A stretch of DNA of 46,941 nt. It comes from Catenovulum agarivorans YM01. Lineage in GTDB: Bacteria; Pseudomonadota; Gammaproteobacteria; Enterobacterales; Alteromonadaceae. Of this stretch, positions 1-9,953 are shown piece by piece. Within the stretch, counting starts at the first letter, position 1. Each line of letters begins with the position of its first letter. The notes beneath the pieces are model-generated. The model was not told where the DNA came from, did no database searches, and was given only the letters and a program-made list of their open reading frames with translations. The translations under genes were made by a program, and so were the position numbers. Where the stretch lies: positions 1 through 46,941 of the forward strand of contig NZ_JH767526.1 in assembly GCF_000281085.1 (NCBI RefSeq), in the 5' to 3' direction.

Positions 1-53
1 AGCGGCGATGGTAGTGTGGGAGTTCCCATGTGAGAGTAGCACACTGCCAGGCT
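1..53 (+). rRNA. rrf: 5S rRNA, 3' end only
   Basis: The first 53 bases match the conserved 3' part of bacterial 5S rRNA: the GGTAGTGTGGG strand, the CCCATGTGAGAGTAG loop and the closing CTGCCAGGCT. TGGTAGTGTG pairs with CACACTGCCA through one G-U, as expected for the 5S arm. The 5' two thirds lie outside the window, so this is the end of an rRNA operon. The exact 3' end (about 52-55) is an estimate. Confidence 0.9.
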
Positions 54-66
54 TTAATTTAAGAAG

Positions 67-95
67 AACCCCAACTCAATGAGTTGGGGTTTTTT
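67..95 (+). terminator. Rho-independent terminator of the rRNA operon
   Basis: AACCCCAACTC and GAGTTGGGGTT form an 11-bp perfect stem with a two-base AT loop, followed by a T-run. It lies 13 bases after the 5S end and is a strong intrinsic terminator. Confidence 0.93.
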
Positions 96-245
96 CGTTT
101 ATAGTCTGTAAATATTCGAGGCGGGCTTTTTCCATCCGTTGCTGTGCATCTGGTATGTCCGGTTTTTCTATAAATGCTGTCCAAATCAGATCTAACTCAA
201 GATAAATTCTGAATAAACCCGTGAAAATCTTCTGCTAACTTATCA

Positions 246-2084
246 TTAATTAATCTGATTAGCCTTTCTAAAATTACCCTGATAATCAAAAATACGGGTG
301 CTGACTAGCCAGTTTTTTTGTTTAGCTTTTTTGTCCTGTTTGGCTATTACAAAGTCAGGGTGGGGCAACATACTTAAGTGAGGTGCTAACTCGGTTAATT
401 GATCAAATTGTTTTGGTGACGCTCCAGAGCCAATTCTTTTAGAGAATTCTTGATTAAATACTTCGCGTTGGCGCTTAGAATTAAAATTAAAGCTTTCTTT
501 TAGCTCACTGCCGTCTTCATCAAAATATTGTATATAAAGTACTTGTCCTTTAATTTCAGCGGTTATTCCTGCACAGCGAATAACCATAGCATCTTTTAGT
601 TTAAGTGCGTCTTTTATTTGTTCATCTGGATCAACCAATACTTGTTTGCAAGCTTGGCAGTAACGGGCTGCTATATCATTTTCGTGCTGGCATTTAGGGC
701 ATTGTTTAAAAACGAATCTATAGTCACATTGAATGGGTGGATCTTGCTGAATTAATCCCCAACAACGACGGCCAAAGTGTTCGATTAAATCACCATCAGT
801 ATCCACTTTTCCCCAAAAGATATTTTGAAAATCACATACAGGGCAGGGCACTTGTACCGGCACTGTACCTTTGTTCGGTCTAACAGAGCCAACTTCAGGA
901 TAATAGAGATCAAAATCATTACCAGCATAATCTATCACCAAACAATCTTTTTTATTTGGCGCTAATCTGAGCCCTCGACCGACAATTTGTTGGTAAAGAC
1001 TAACGGACTGGGTAGGACGTAAAATGGCAATAAAATCGACGTGGGGCGCATCAAAACCAGTAGTTAAAACAGAAACGTTTACTAGATATTTAAGCTTTTT
1101 TTGTTTAAAAGCTTCGATTAAATCATCACGTTGTTTGTTGTCTGTCTGGCCAGTGATCAAAGCGACTTGCTCAGGGCTAAATTGGCTTAAATAATGAAAA
1201 ACTTCTTGTGCATGTTCAACTGTCGCTGCAAACACCATAATGCCTTGGCGAGTTTGTCCATGCTGATATATTTGTTCGCAAATAGCTTGGGTGACTCTTG
1301 GGTATTTAGCGACTAATTGATTTATATCATTAGGTTTATATTCGCCATTGGCTGTTGCTTTAAGGGATGAAAAATCATAATGCTCAGTTGCTGCTTTGAC
1401 TAATTTAGGTTCAGTTAAATAAGCTTGTTTGATCATAATAGCCAGTGGTTGCTCAAAAATACAATGTTCAAATTGCACTGTATGCTCGCTGCGGGCAAAT
1501 CCATAGTAGTGGTATCTGTATATCCAGCCTGTATCAAGCCGGTAGGGGGTGGCTGTTAAGCCTAATACTCTTAAATTAGGGTTTAGCTGCTGTAGGTGAC
1601 TAAGCACCTTAGTGTATTGATTATGCGCAGTTTCAGTGGAAAAACCCGTAAGTTTTTTACCCGCGGTCTCGTTGGTTAAATCTTCAGTGGGCTTTACTAG
1701 TTTTTCGGACGGTAAACCTATGCGATGGCATTCATCAATAATGATTAAAGAAAATTGTTCGCTGAACTTCGTTAAGTTTGGTGCTACCGACTGAATGCTA
1801 GCAAAGGTTACTTTAAATTGGGTTTGTTTTTTATTTAACCCTGCTGAGAAGATCCCGGCGGTCAGGCCGTAACTTTGATATTTAGCATGGTTCTGTTCAA
1901 CCAATTCTTTGACATGAGTCAGAACTAATATTTTACCCTTGGCTTTTTTCGCAAGTTCAGCAATAACTAAACTTTTACCTGAGCCAGTTGGCAGAACAAT
2001 TACAGCTGATTTGGCTGACTTTTTGAAGTGTTCGATTGCTGCATCGACAGCTTGTTGTTGATAAGGACGAAGTTGATATGCCAT
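246..2084 (-). CDS. radD: RadD (YejH) family DEAD/DEAH-box ATPase, DNA repair
   Basis: A 612-residue superfamily 2 helicase-like protein. The Walker A motif LPTGSGKS is at residues 31-38, the motif II box DECH at 117-120 and motif III TATP at 177-180. The C-terminal helicase lobe contains GRGLRLAP, and two cysteine clusters (CPVC, then CPKC and CQAC) make a zinc-binding tail. Colinearity with E. coli RadD is clear along the length, including TTGFDAPHVD and DCLVIDYAGN. RadD is known as an ATPase that accelerates RecA-mediated strand exchange and aids double-strand break repair. Between motifs II and III there are roughly 25 extra residues (about 124-150) compared with my recollection of the E. 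coli protein. It is transcribed alone, downstream of valS. Confidence 0.9.
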   Translation of the reverse strand: MAYQLRPYQQQAVDAAIEHFKKSAKSAVIVLPTGSGKSLVIAELAKKAKGKILVLTHVKELVEQNHAKYQSYGLTAGIFSAGLNKKQTQFKVTFASIQSVAPNLTKFSEQFSLIIIDECHRIGLPSEKLVKPTEDLTNETAGKKLTGFSTETAHNQYTKVLSHLQQLNPNLRVLGLTATPYRLDTGWIYRYHYYGFARSEHTVQFEHCIFEQPLAIMIKQAYLTEPKLVKAATEHYDFSSLKATANGEYKPNDINQLVAKYPRVTQAICEQIYQHGQTRQGIMVFAATVEHAQEVFHYLSQFSPEQVALITGQTDNKQRDDLIEAFKQKKLKYLVNVSVLTTGFDAPHVDFIAILRPTQSVSLYQQIVGRGLRLAPNKKDCLVIDYAGNDFDLYYPEVGSVRPNKGTVPVQVPCPVCDFQNIFWGKVDTDGDLIEHFGRRCWGLIQQDPPIQCDYRFVFKQCPKCQHENDIAARYCQACKQVLVDPDEQIKDALKLKDAMVIRCAGITAEIKGQVLYIQYFDEDGSELKESFNFNSKRQREVFNQEFSKRIGSGASPKQFDQLTELAPHLSMLPHPDFVIAKQDKKAKQKNWLVSTRIFDYQGNFRKANQIN

Positions 2085-2105
2085 GTTTACTGGGGTTAGA
2101 AAGAT

Positions 2106-2138
2106 GTGTAATAGAGCGGGTATATCACTCTATTACAC
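2106..2138 (-). terminator. Perfect 11-bp hairpin between valS and radD
   Basis: GTGTAATAGAG and CTCTATTACAC are perfect inverted repeats around an 11-base loop. The site follows the valS stop (2159) and precedes the radD start (2084) on the minus strand. The sequence after the stem on that strand has only scattered T, so it is a weak terminator or processing hairpin rather than a textbook one. Confidence 0.5.
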
Positions 2139-2158
2139 TCTCGTTCTAAGCTAATAGG

Positions 2159-5005
2159 TTACAGCGCAGATATTTCATCATATTGCTGTTTTAGCTTAGT
2201 TAAAGCGCCTTCAAACTCGGCCAACTTTTCTTTTTCTTTGTCCAATACATGTGCAGGAGCGTTGTTGACAAACTTTTCATTAGAAAGTTTGTTTTGCACT
2301 CGACCAAGTTCGCCTTCAGCTTTATCCATGGCTTTTTTCAAGCGAGCTAGTTCGGCATCTTTATCAATTAAACCCGCCATTGGGATAAGTATTTGCATAT
2401 CACCAACAAAAGCACTTGCTGAAGCTGGGCCTTTGTCGTCAGCGGCTAGAATTTCAATTGATTCAAGTTTAGCCAAAGACTGTAAGAAGGTTTGATTTTC
2501 AGCTAAACAGCGTTGGTCGTCTGCATTTAAGTTACGCAACAATACATTTAAAGGTTTATTTGGTGAAATGTTCATTTCGCCACGAATATTACGAATACCT
2601 AAAATAAATTGTTTTAACCACTCAACGTCAGCAATTGCTGCTTCGTCGACTTTATCCGCAGCAAATTGTGGATAGGCTTGCAGCATAATAGTTTCGCCCG
2701 TCACACCTGCTAAAGGTGCTACTTTTTGCCAAATCTCTTCAGTGATATATGGCATAACTGGGTGCATTAATCTTAATAAAGTTTCTAGCACTTGAATTAA
2801 GGTATTACGTGTACCACGTTGCTGCGCTTCTGTACCATTGGTTAATACTGGTTTAGTTAACTCTAAGTACCAGTCACAGAATTGATTCCAGGTAAACTCA
2901 TACAAGGTTTGCGCTAACAAATCGAAACGATAGCTATCAATATATTTACGTGATGTTTCTATCGTTTGTTGCAAGCGGCCTAAAATCCACTTGTCGGCCA
3001 ACGATAATTCAATATCACCGCCATTTAAACCACAGTCTTGTTCTTCTGTGTTCATCAATACATAACGGCTGGCATTCCATAACTTGTTACAGAAGTTGCG
3101 ATAACCTTCTAAGCGTTTCATATCCCAATTGATATCACGGCCGGTTGAAGCCATAGCTGCTAAGGTGAAACGCAATGCGTCAGTACCATGTGCTTCAATA
3201 CCATTTTCAAAGGTTTTACGTGTATTCTTCTCAATCTTCTTCGCTAGCTGTGGCTGCATCATGTTGCCACAACGTTTAGTCACTAAAGATTCAAGGTCGA
3301 TCCCATCTATCATGTCGATAGGATCTAACACGTTACCTTTAGACTTAGACATCTTGTCGCCATTTTCGTCACGAATAAGTCCAGTTACATAAACTGTTTT
3401 GAAAGGCACTTGCGCTTTGCCATCTTCATCTTTAATAAAGTGCATTGTCATCATTATCATTCTGGCAACCCAGAAGAAAATAATGTCAAAACCTGTGACT
3501 AACACTTCAGAAGGGTGGAAGGTTTTAAGCTCAGGTGTTTGCTCTGGCCAACCTAAGGTTGAGAAGGTCCAAAGGGCAGATGAGAACCAAGTATCTAAAA
3601 CATCTTCGTCTTGGGTTAAGGCTACATCGGCCGCGATATTGTTTTCGCGACGTACTTCAGCTTCGTCACGACCTACATATACGTTGCCATCGGCATCGTA
3701 CCAAGCTGGAATTCTATGGCCCCACCACAATTGGCGTGAAATACACCAATCTTGTACATCATTCATCCACGAGAAATACATGTTTTCGTATTGTTGTGGA
3801 ACAAACTTAATGTCGCCATTTTTAACTGCATCAATTGCAGGCTCTGCTAATGGAGCAACACGTACATACCATTGGTCAGTTAGCAAGGGCTCAATAACAA
3901 CACCCGAACGATCGCCATATGGTACAGTTAAACTGTGATCTTCAATAACTTCTAACAAACCCAGCTGCTCAAATTCAGCTACTATGGCTTTACGCGCAGC
4001 GAATCTGTCTAAACCATGGTAACGTTCAGGAATTGGCGCGTCTAATTCAAGTGGTTTGCCATCAAAGGTGAAGGTTTCACCTTGGGCTAAAATAGCTGCG
4101 TCTTTATCGAATATGTTGATCATAGGAAGTTGATGACGTTTACCAACTTCATTATCGTTAAAGTCGTGCGCAGGGGTGATTTTCACACAACCTGTGCCTT
4201 TTTCCATATCAGCATGTTCATCGGCGACAATTTTAATGCGGCGCTCAACAATTGGTAAAATGATTTCTTTGCCGATTAAATCTTGATAGCGTTCATCCTC
4301 TGGATTAACCGCTACACCCGTGTCACCTAACATGGTTTCTGGACGAGTAGTGGCAACAACTATGTAGTTTTTGCCATCTTTAGTGGTGATACCATCCGCT
4401 AATGGGTAGCGGAAATTCCACATGTGGCCTTTTTTGTCTTTGTTTTCTACTTCTAAATCTGAAATCGCTGTGTGTAGTTTAGGGTCCCAGTTAACTAAAC
4501 GTTTACCACGATAGATTAAATCTTCTTTGTGCAAACGAACAAATACTTCTTTAACCGCTTCTGATAAACCATCATCCATAGTAAAACGTTCGCGATCCCA
4601 ATCAACTGATGCGCCTAAACGACGCAATTGTTGAGTAATGGTGCCACCTGATTCTTTTTTCCAATCCCAGATACGGTCGATAAAAGCTTCACGGCCTAGG
4701 TCGTGGCGCGTTTTATCTTCTTCTGCTGCTAGTTTGCGTTCAACAACCATTTGTGTAGCAATACCAGCATGATCAGTACCGACTTGCCACAAGGTGTTAA
4801 ATTTATCCATACGTTTATAACGGATTAGTGTATCCATTATGGTGTCTTGGAAAGCATGACCCATATGTAAACTACCAGTGACATTGGGTGGTGGGATCAT
4901 AATGCTGTACGCTTGGCCTTCGCCTGACGGTTTAAAATAGCCTTTTTCTTCCCAAGCTTGGTAAAGGGCTTTTTCGATATTGGATGGATTAAATTTAGTT
5001 TCCAT
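2159..5005 (-). CDS. valS: Valyl-tRNA synthetase
   Basis: A 948-residue class Ia aminoacyl-tRNA synthetase that charges tRNA-Val in the cytosol. The class I signatures are visible: the HIGH-type HMGH at residues 47-50 after PPNVTGSL, and KMSKS at 551-555. The connective editing domain carries [11 protein letters not shown] (about 219-229) and [10 protein letters not shown], typical of ValRS post-transfer editing. The last 70 residues are charged and heptad-like, matching the ValRS C-terminal coiled coil that grips the tRNA. Length is normal for the family (about 950). It is the last gene of a minus-strand pepA-holC-valS operon, 26 bases after holC, the order seen in many gammaproteobacteria. 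Confidence 0.98.
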   Translation of the reverse strand: METKFNPSNIEKALYQAWEEKGYFKPSGEGQAYSIMIPPPNVTGSLHMGHAFQDTIMDTLIRYKRMDKFNTLWQVGTDHAGIATQMVVERKLAAEEDKTRHDLGREAFIDRIWDWKKESGGTITQQLRRLGASVDWDRERFTMDDGLSEAVKEVFVRLHKEDLIYRGKRLVNWDPKLHTAISDLEVENKDKKGHMWNFRYPLADGITTKDGKNYIVVATTRPETMLGDTGVAVNPEDERYQDLIGKEIILPIVERRIKIVADEHADMEKGTGCVKITPAHDFNDNEVGKRHQLPMINIFDKDAAILAQGETFTFDGKPLELDAPIPERYHGLDRFAARKAIVAEFEQLGLLEVIEDHSLTVPYGDRSGVVIEPLLTDQWYVRVAPLAEPAIDAVKNGDIKFVPQQYENMYFSWMNDVQDWCISRQLWWGHRIPAWYDADGNVYVGRDEAEVRRENNIAADVALTQDEDVLDTWFSSALWTFSTLGWPEQTPELKTFHPSEVLVTGFDIIFFWVARMIMMTMHFIKDEDGKAQVPFKTVYVTGLIRDENGDKMSKSKGNVLDPIDMIDGIDLESLVTKRCGNMMQPQLAKKIEKNTRKTFENGIEAHGTDALRFTLAAMASTGRDINWDMKRLEGYRNFCNKLWNASRYVLMNTEEQDCGLNGGDIELSLADKWILGRLQQTIETSRKYIDSYRFDLLAQTLYEFTWNQFCDWYLELTKPVLTNGTEAQQRGTRNTLIQVLETLLRLMHPVMPYITEEIWQKVAPLAGVTGETIMLQAYPQFAADKVDEAAIADVEWLKQFILGIRNIRGEMNISPNKPLNVLLRNLNADDQRCLAENQTFLQSLAKLESIEILAADDKGPASASAFVGDMQILIPMAGLIDKDAELARLKKAMDKAEGELGRVQNKLSNEKFVNNAPAHVLDKEKEKLAEFEGALTKLKQQYDEISAL

Positions 5006-5031
5006 AGCCGGTGTCTTACTCTAATACTGTA

Positions 5032-5472
5032 TTAATTGGTTGTTGCAGGTGTAGTTGCTAATGCAAAACCTGCAGCTCGATAATGTTTATAACGTTCACG
5101 TGCTTGTACTTTTTCGGCTTCATCTGCCGGTACAAAATCGCATACTTGTTTAAATTGTTTGGCAAAAGCTGGCATCTCTTGGCTGATATTTATCAACACA
5201 TCTTTGCGTCCACGCGGTGGTTGCCAGCTAATCTCGACGGGTGAGCCGTATTTAGGACCTTCGCCGAGTAAATTGTGTGGAACAAATTTCGCAGGATCGA
5301 ATTGCCACAGGTATTCATCAATTTGCTCTGCTTGCTGCTGATTATCGGCAAAAATAAACACGCGATTGTTTTGTCGATAATGCTGCGAAGCAAGTTCACA
5401 GGCATAATGCACAACAGCCGAAACATTCACGTCCGGCTGTTGTTCTACTATGTAAAAAGTTACTTGAGTCAT
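5032..5472 (-). CDS. holC: DNA polymerase III chi subunit
   Basis: A 146-residue protein of the HolC family. Chi binds psi in the clamp-loader complex and contacts single-stranded DNA-binding protein, linking the replicase to SSB-coated lagging strand. Family traits seen are the N-terminal VTFYIVEQ strand, the CELASQHYRQNNRVFIFADNQQQAEQIDEYLW segment (about residues 25-55, quoted in outline) and the conserved FVPHNL. Its ATG overlaps the pepA stop codon by one base (TAATG), indicating translational coupling. The position between pepA and valS is the standard location of holC, which strengthens the call. Confidence 0.93.
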   Translation of the reverse strand: MTQVTFYIVEQQPDVNVSAVVHYACELASQHYRQNNRVFIFADNQQQAEQIDEYLWQFDPAKFVPHNLLGEGPKYGSPVEISWQPPRGRKDVLINISQEMPAFAKQFKQVCDFVPADEAEKVQARERYKHYRAAGFALATTPATTN

Positions 5473-6977
5473 TAACTGTTGGTTACTTCTGCCGCGCGGT
5501 CAATTAGATATTGGGTTAACATAGGCACAGGGCGACCTGTTGAACCTTTGTTTTTACCACTTACCCAAGCTGTACCTGCAATATCTAAATGTGCCCAGTT
5601 ATATTTGCGGGTAAAGCGTGACAAGAAACAACCCGCGGTAATACTACCTGCTGGACGACCACCAATATTGGCCATATCCGCAAACGGACTTTCTAATTGT
5701 TCTTGATATTCATCCCATAAAGGTAAACGCCAAGCTCTATCACCAGATTGCTCTGATGCATTCATCAATTCATGTGCTAGTGGATTGTGATTGCTCATTA
5801 ATCCTGTTGCGTGTTTGCCTAATGCAATCACACAAGCGCCAGTTAATGTTGCAACGTCAATGACTACATCAGGGTTAAAGCGTTCAACATAAGTGAGGGC
5901 ATCACATAATACTAAACGGCCTTCAGCATCGGTATTTAACACTTCAACTGTTTGTCCAGACATAGTGGTTAATACATCCCCTGGTCGATATGCGTTACTA
6001 CCAGGCATGTTTTCGCAGCCAGCTAAAATACCAACAACGTTAATCGGTAAATTAAGCTGTGCTAATGCATGCATAGTACCTAATACTGAAGCTGCGCCGC
6101 CCATATCGTATTTCATTTCATCCATAGCTTCGCTAGGTTTAATTGAAATACCACCTGTGTCAAAGGTTAAACCTTTGCCGACCAATACGATAGGCGCAAC
6201 ATCTTTACTTGCGCCTTGGTATTGGATAACAGACATGACAGATTCGTTATCAGAGCCTCGGCCAACAGCTAGGTATGAGCCCATACCAAGTTGTTCCATA
6301 TCAGCTTCTTTAACCAGGTATGTATCAATAGTCTGATAGTTTTCAGCTAAAGCTAGAGCTTGTTGACCTAAATATTCTGGGTTGCAAATATTCGGTGGCA
6401 TGTTGGCGACATCACGGCAGACTTTTTTACCTGTAGATATTGCTAATGCTTGTTCAATTGCTTTTTCGCCTAAATGTAATTCACGGCGGGTTGGCACATT
6501 AAAGACAATTTTGCGCAGTGGTCTGCGAGTTTCATCTTTTTTGCTTTTTAATTGGTCGAATGTATATAAACAATCTTGCGTTGCTTCAACAGCTAAACGC
6601 AACTTCCAATAAATATCACGGCCTTTAACGTGCAATTCTGGTAAAAAGCATACAGCTTCCATTGAGCCAGTTTCATTTAGGGTATTAATTGTTTTAGCGA
6701 TAATTTGGCGATATTGGCGTTCGTCTAATTCACGTTCTTTGCCACAGCCAACCAGTAATACACGCTCGCTTAATACATTAGGTACGTGGTGAAGTAATAA
6801 CATTTGGCCGGCTTTGCCTTCTAAATCACCACGACGAATCAGGTTACTGATATAACCATCACTAATTTTGTCTAGCTGTTCAGCTACAGCGGTTAAGCGT
6901 CTTGGCTCAAATACACCCACAACAATACAAGCGCTGCGTTGTTTTTCTGGGCTACCACTTTTTACACTAAATTCCAT
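5472..6977 (-). CDS. pepA: Leucyl aminopeptidase PepA (M17 family)
   Basis: A 501-residue cytosolic metallo-aminopeptidase. The C-terminal catalytic domain holds the two-metal site: K268 and D273 in [12 protein letters not shown]280, D291, and D350, E352, R354 in NTDAEGR. These match the E. coli PepA residues with a constant offset of two. The N-terminal domain is the DNA-binding macro-like region used by E. coli PepA (XerA) as a repressor and Xer recombination accessory factor; whether that role holds here cannot be read from sequence. It is first in the pepA-holC-valS operon and divergent from lptF. Confidence 0.97.
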   Translation of the reverse strand: MEFSVKSGSPEKQRSACIVVGVFEPRRLTAVAEQLDKISDGYISNLIRRGDLEGKAGQMLLLHHVPNVLSERVLLVGCGKERELDERQYRQIIAKTINTLNETGSMEAVCFLPELHVKGRDIYWKLRLAVEATQDCLYTFDQLKSKKDETRRPLRKIVFNVPTRRELHLGEKAIEQALAISTGKKVCRDVANMPPNICNPEYLGQQALALAENYQTIDTYLVKEADMEQLGMGSYLAVGRGSDNESVMSVIQYQGASKDVAPIVLVGKGLTFDTGGISIKPSEAMDEMKYDMGGAASVLGTMHALAQLNLPINVVGILAGCENMPGSNAYRPGDVLTTMSGQTVEVLNTDAEGRLVLCDALTYVERFNPDVVIDVATLTGACVIALGKHATGLMSNHNPLAHELMNASEQSGDRAWRLPLWDEYQEQLESPFADMANIGGRPAGSITAGCFLSRFTRKYNWAHLDIAGTAWVSGKNKGSTGRPVPMLTQYLIDRAAEVTNS

Positions 6978-7292
6978 AATGACTCCTAAAATAGCTTTAG
7001 CTTAATTAGCTTACAAACTGACAATTTCACCCATTAAACATAGTCTTTTTTGCCTGTAGGGCAATATCAAGGGATTACTTTTCTTGAAGAAGCTATATAA
7101 TTTGTTGCAAGCCTAGCTAAAAGCAATTCAAATCGCGGATAAACTGCTATTATCTGCTGATATGTTAAACAGGGCTGCGTAGGACAAAATTGCCACGCAT
7201 TTGCCTAAAATGGTGCTTAACTTTGCGAAAACAACGAGTTTACTTAAATTTTTGTTGGTTTGCAGCAAAATAGACAATAAACGGATAAAAGT
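6978..7292. promoter_or_regulatory. Divergent promoter region, pepA / lptF
   Basis: This 315-base gap separates two divergent operons and must hold both promoters. A TATAAT box lies at 7096-7101 on the plus strand but has no good -35 partner, so it is only a candidate lptF promoter about 190 bases upstream. A loose repeat AAGCTATTTTA/TAGCTTTAGC lies next to pepA. No small gene or convincing structured RNA was seen. Confidence 0.35.
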
Positions 7293-8405
7293 TTGATTAT
7301 TTTTCGGTATATTTTTTCAGAAACTTTTAAAGCCCAGTTCGCTGTATTCAGCGTATTGTTAGCCATATTTAGCTCACAGACGTTAATGCGTGTTTTAGAT
7401 GACGCAATGGACGGCAAAGTTCCAACTTCTTTAGTCTTCGACATGCTGACATTAAGCATGCCACCACTGGCTGGATTAATTTTACCCTTGAGTTTGTTTA
7501 TCGGTATTTTTCTTGCTCATGGTCAAATGTATGCCGACAGCGAAATGACGGTATTTAAAGCCTGTGGTATCAGTGAGTGGTATATCACACGGGTTACGTT
7601 GTCGTTTGCATTAATAGTTGCTTTAATCACTGGCCTGTTTGCTTTGTATTTAACTCCTTTATCATATGAAAAACGCGAAAGTTTACGTGAAGAAATTCGC
7701 TCTGACGTAGGGATATCTTCACTCGTCCCTGGACAATTTAAAGAATCAAGCAACAAAAAAGCCGTTATATTTGTTCACGAAAGCGAACAGGACAACTCGT
7801 TCGATCGAGTATTTGTTGCTAAGGTCAACCCTGACACCAACTTTGATAATGAGTTTCATGTTGTTTACGCAGATAAAGGCACAATGGAGACTTTCGCCGA
7901 CGGTACAGAACAGCTGGTATTGTCAGACGGCACAGCCTATTCTGGCGGCACCAACCGCTTAAACTATCAAATAACCGACTTTAGCCAATACCGCATGGTG
8001 GTTAAAGAGCAAACGCTTGAAGAGCGCCGATTAAAATTAATGGCTGTTTCCACACAAGAGTTATGGCAGTCGAATGAACTTAGCCATATCGCAGAACTAC
8101 AATGGCGCATTTCATTGCCATTAACTGTATTGATTGTTGCGTTAATCGCCGTGCCTTTGGCTAGAGTAAACCCTCGCCAAGGTAAATACGCCAAAATGGT
8201 CCCAGCATTTGCAATATATTTATGTTATTTCTTGTTATTAATGGCAGGTAAATCTGCCCTTGAAGATGGTAAGTTGCCAACAAGCATAGGCTTGTGGTGG
8301 ATACACGCAGGTGCGTTGATGTACGGTGGATACCTGTTTACCATGGAAAGAACTTTAGGTCGTCAGTTGTTATTTAAGCTTAAAAAAGGACGACGGTTAG
8401 CATGA
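7293..8405 (+). CDS. lptF: LPS export permease LptF
   Basis: A 370-residue inner-membrane protein of the YjgP/YjgQ family. With LptG it forms the membrane part of the LptB2FG ABC transporter that lifts lipopolysaccharide into the Lpt bridge. Hydrophobic segments occur at the N-terminus (about 10-30, 55-75, 100-120) and three more after residue 260, flanking a soluble periplasmic domain (about 130-260), the known LptF topology. The start is a TTG with the N-terminus MIIFRYIFSET, which matches the conserved family start; no in-frame ATG lies nearby. The stop overlaps the lptG ATG by four bases (ATGA), the usual lptFG coupling. Confidence 0.94.
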   Translation: MIIFRYIFSETFKAQFAVFSVLLAIFSSQTLMRVLDDAMDGKVPTSLVFDMLTLSMPPLAGLILPLSLFIGIFLAHGQMYADSEMTVFKACGISEWYITRVTLSFALIVALITGLFALYLTPLSYEKRESLREEIRSDVGISSLVPGQFKESSNKKAVIFVHESEQDNSFDRVFVAKVNPDTNFDNEFHVVYADKGTMETFADGTEQLVLSDGTAYSGGTNRLNYQITDFSQYRMVVKEQTLEERRLKLMAVSTQELWQSNELSHIAELQWRISLPLTVLIVALIAVPLARVNPRQGKYAKMVPAFAIYLCYFLLLMAGKSALEDGKLPTSIGLWWIHAGALMYGGYLFTMERTLGRQLLFKLKKGRRLA

Positions 8406-9466
8406 TTAAAATTTTAGATATTTATATTGGTCGCTCCATTGTCAGCTCAACCTTCTTCTCTATCTTAGTTTTAACCGCATTAAGTGGCTTAATTCGGTTT
8501 GTTGAACAACTGAGATACATAGGCCGCGGCACCTATACCATGGCGGAAGCTTCGTTATTTGTGGTGTATTCAATCGCGCGTGATATTGAAGTTTTTTTCC
8601 CTATGGCTGCGCTGCTAGGTGGATTATTAGGTTTAGGTGCACTCGCTACCAACTCTGAGCTAATTGTGATGCAGGCTGCAGGTTGGTCAAAACTCAACAT
8701 TGTTAAATCAGCAATGAAAACCACCATACTTATGGTTGTACTTGTGCTCTTGATAGGTGAGTTTGTTGCACCTAAATTAGAAGTTAAAGCAGAGCAGGTG
8801 CGCGATGACGCGATATACGGCACAGGTAATAGTTTGCAACCAAAAGCCATGTGGTTAAAAGATGGCAATAATTTTGTATTTGTTGGTGATGGGCAGCAGC
8901 CTGAAGCATTACAACAAGTGACTGTTTATCAGTTTAACGACGCGCAGAAGTTGCAACAAGTAACTTACGCGCAACAAGCAGAATATACAGCTGATGGTTG
9001 GCATCTTAAACAAGTGAACAATACTCAATTGTTTGCTGAACATATTGTTCGTTTTGACACTGATGAGCAGTCATGGTCAAGTAAGTTGACCCCAGATAAG
9101 TTAACGGTTGCTAATGCCACACCTGAAGCTTGGTCGTTAACTGATTTACACGACCACTTGGATTATCTTGCTGGTAATGAGCAAGACCCAACTCGTTATC
9201 AATTGGCATTTTGGCGTAAAGTTTTTCAGCCAGTGACGGTTGCCGTTATGATGCTGGTTGCACTGTCTTTTATCTTTGGCCCATTACGCAGTACTTCTAT
9301 GGGCGCGCGCATTTTGATGGGGGTTATGACAGGATTTGGCTTTTTTATTGCCAACCGAATATTTGGCCCTGTGGTCCTGGTATTTAACTTCCCGCCAGTA
9401 TTAGGTGCACTGATCCCAAGTTTAGTTTTTACTCTAGTTGCTATGCATTATTTAAAACGCAGATAA
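8402..9466 (+). CDS. lptG: LPS export permease LptG
   Basis: A 354-residue partner of LptF with the same architecture: N-terminal transmembrane helices, a periplasmic beta-jellyroll domain (about 130-265) and three C-terminal helices. The N-terminus (ILDIYIGRSIVSSTF) and the segment FWRKVFQPVTVAVMMLVALS are characteristic of LptG. It overlaps lptF by four bases and would be made in equal amounts for the LptB2FG heterodimer. The ATPase gene lptB is not in this window. Confidence 0.94.
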   Translation: MIKILDIYIGRSIVSSTFFSILVLTALSGLIRFVEQLRYIGRGTYTMAEASLFVVYSIARDIEVFFPMAALLGGLLGLGALATNSELIVMQAAGWSKLNIVKSAMKTTILMVVLVLLIGEFVAPKLEVKAEQVRDDAIYGTGNSLQPKAMWLKDGNNFVFVGDGQQPEALQQVTVYQFNDAQKLQQVTYAQQAEYTADGWHLKQVNNTQLFAEHIVRFDTDEQSWSSKLTPDKLTVANATPEAWSLTDLHDHLDYLAGNEQDPTRYQLAFWRKVFQPVTVAVMMLVALSFIFGPLRSTSMGARILMGVMTGFGFFIANRIFGPVVLVFNFPPVLGALIPSLVFTLVAMHYLKRR

Positions 9467-9548
9467 ATTTTTGTCGGAATTATTTGTCTGCTTTTTATCT
9501 TGCTGCTAGTGTTAATTTAGCTAGCGGTGAATTTGGAGTATTCAATCT

Positions 9549-9953
9549 ATGCTTAAGACTGTCGTAAGAATAAGTTTAATTGTTGCAGGATGGGTGTCAC
9601 TCGCGCTTGCGGTTGCCGGTGTTGTATTACCTGTGTTGCCAACAACACCATTCGTTTTATTGTCGGCAGGCTGTTTTGCTAAATCTTCACCGCGTTTTCA
9701 TCAGTGGTTACTTCGACAAAAATATTTCGGACAAATGATCCGCGATTATCAAGCTTATAGAGGTATTCAAAAACAAACTAAAATTCGCGCTATTAGTTTA
9801 ATTTGGCTGAGTATGACAATATCGGCATTGATTATAGGTAAAGTCTGGTTAGCCGCTATGTTGTTTAGTATTGCTATTTGTGTATCTTTATACTTGTGGC
9901 GCATGCCAAATGCGCCGACCTCGTCATCACAGGTGATACACGAGGTTAATTAG
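9549..9953 (+). CDS. ybaN: YbaN-family (DUF454) inner-membrane protein
   Basis: A 134-residue membrane protein. The first 40 residues contain the family signature GVVLPVLPTTPFVLLSAGCFAKSSPRF-like stretch (about residues 26-52), followed by the amphipathic FHQWLLRQKYFGQMIRDY segment and two C-terminal transmembrane helices (about 80-120). This is the DUF454/YbaN pattern; the biochemical function of the family is unknown to me. It stands 82 bases after lptG and converges on flgT, whose stop codon overlaps this gene's end by four bases. It may be co-transcribed with lptFG, but nothing seen requires that. Confidence 0.85.
   Translation: MLKTVVRISLIVAGWVSLALAVAGVVLPVLPTTPFVLLSAGCFAKSSPRFHQWLLRQKYFGQMIRDYQAYRGIQKQTKIRAISLIWLSMTISALIIGKVWLAAMLFSIAICVSLYLWRMPNAPTSSSQVIHEVN

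Noticed and set aside
3399-3938. Long plus-strand reading frames opposite valS
   Set aside because: They are antisense shadows of a conserved gene and have no protein-family features.
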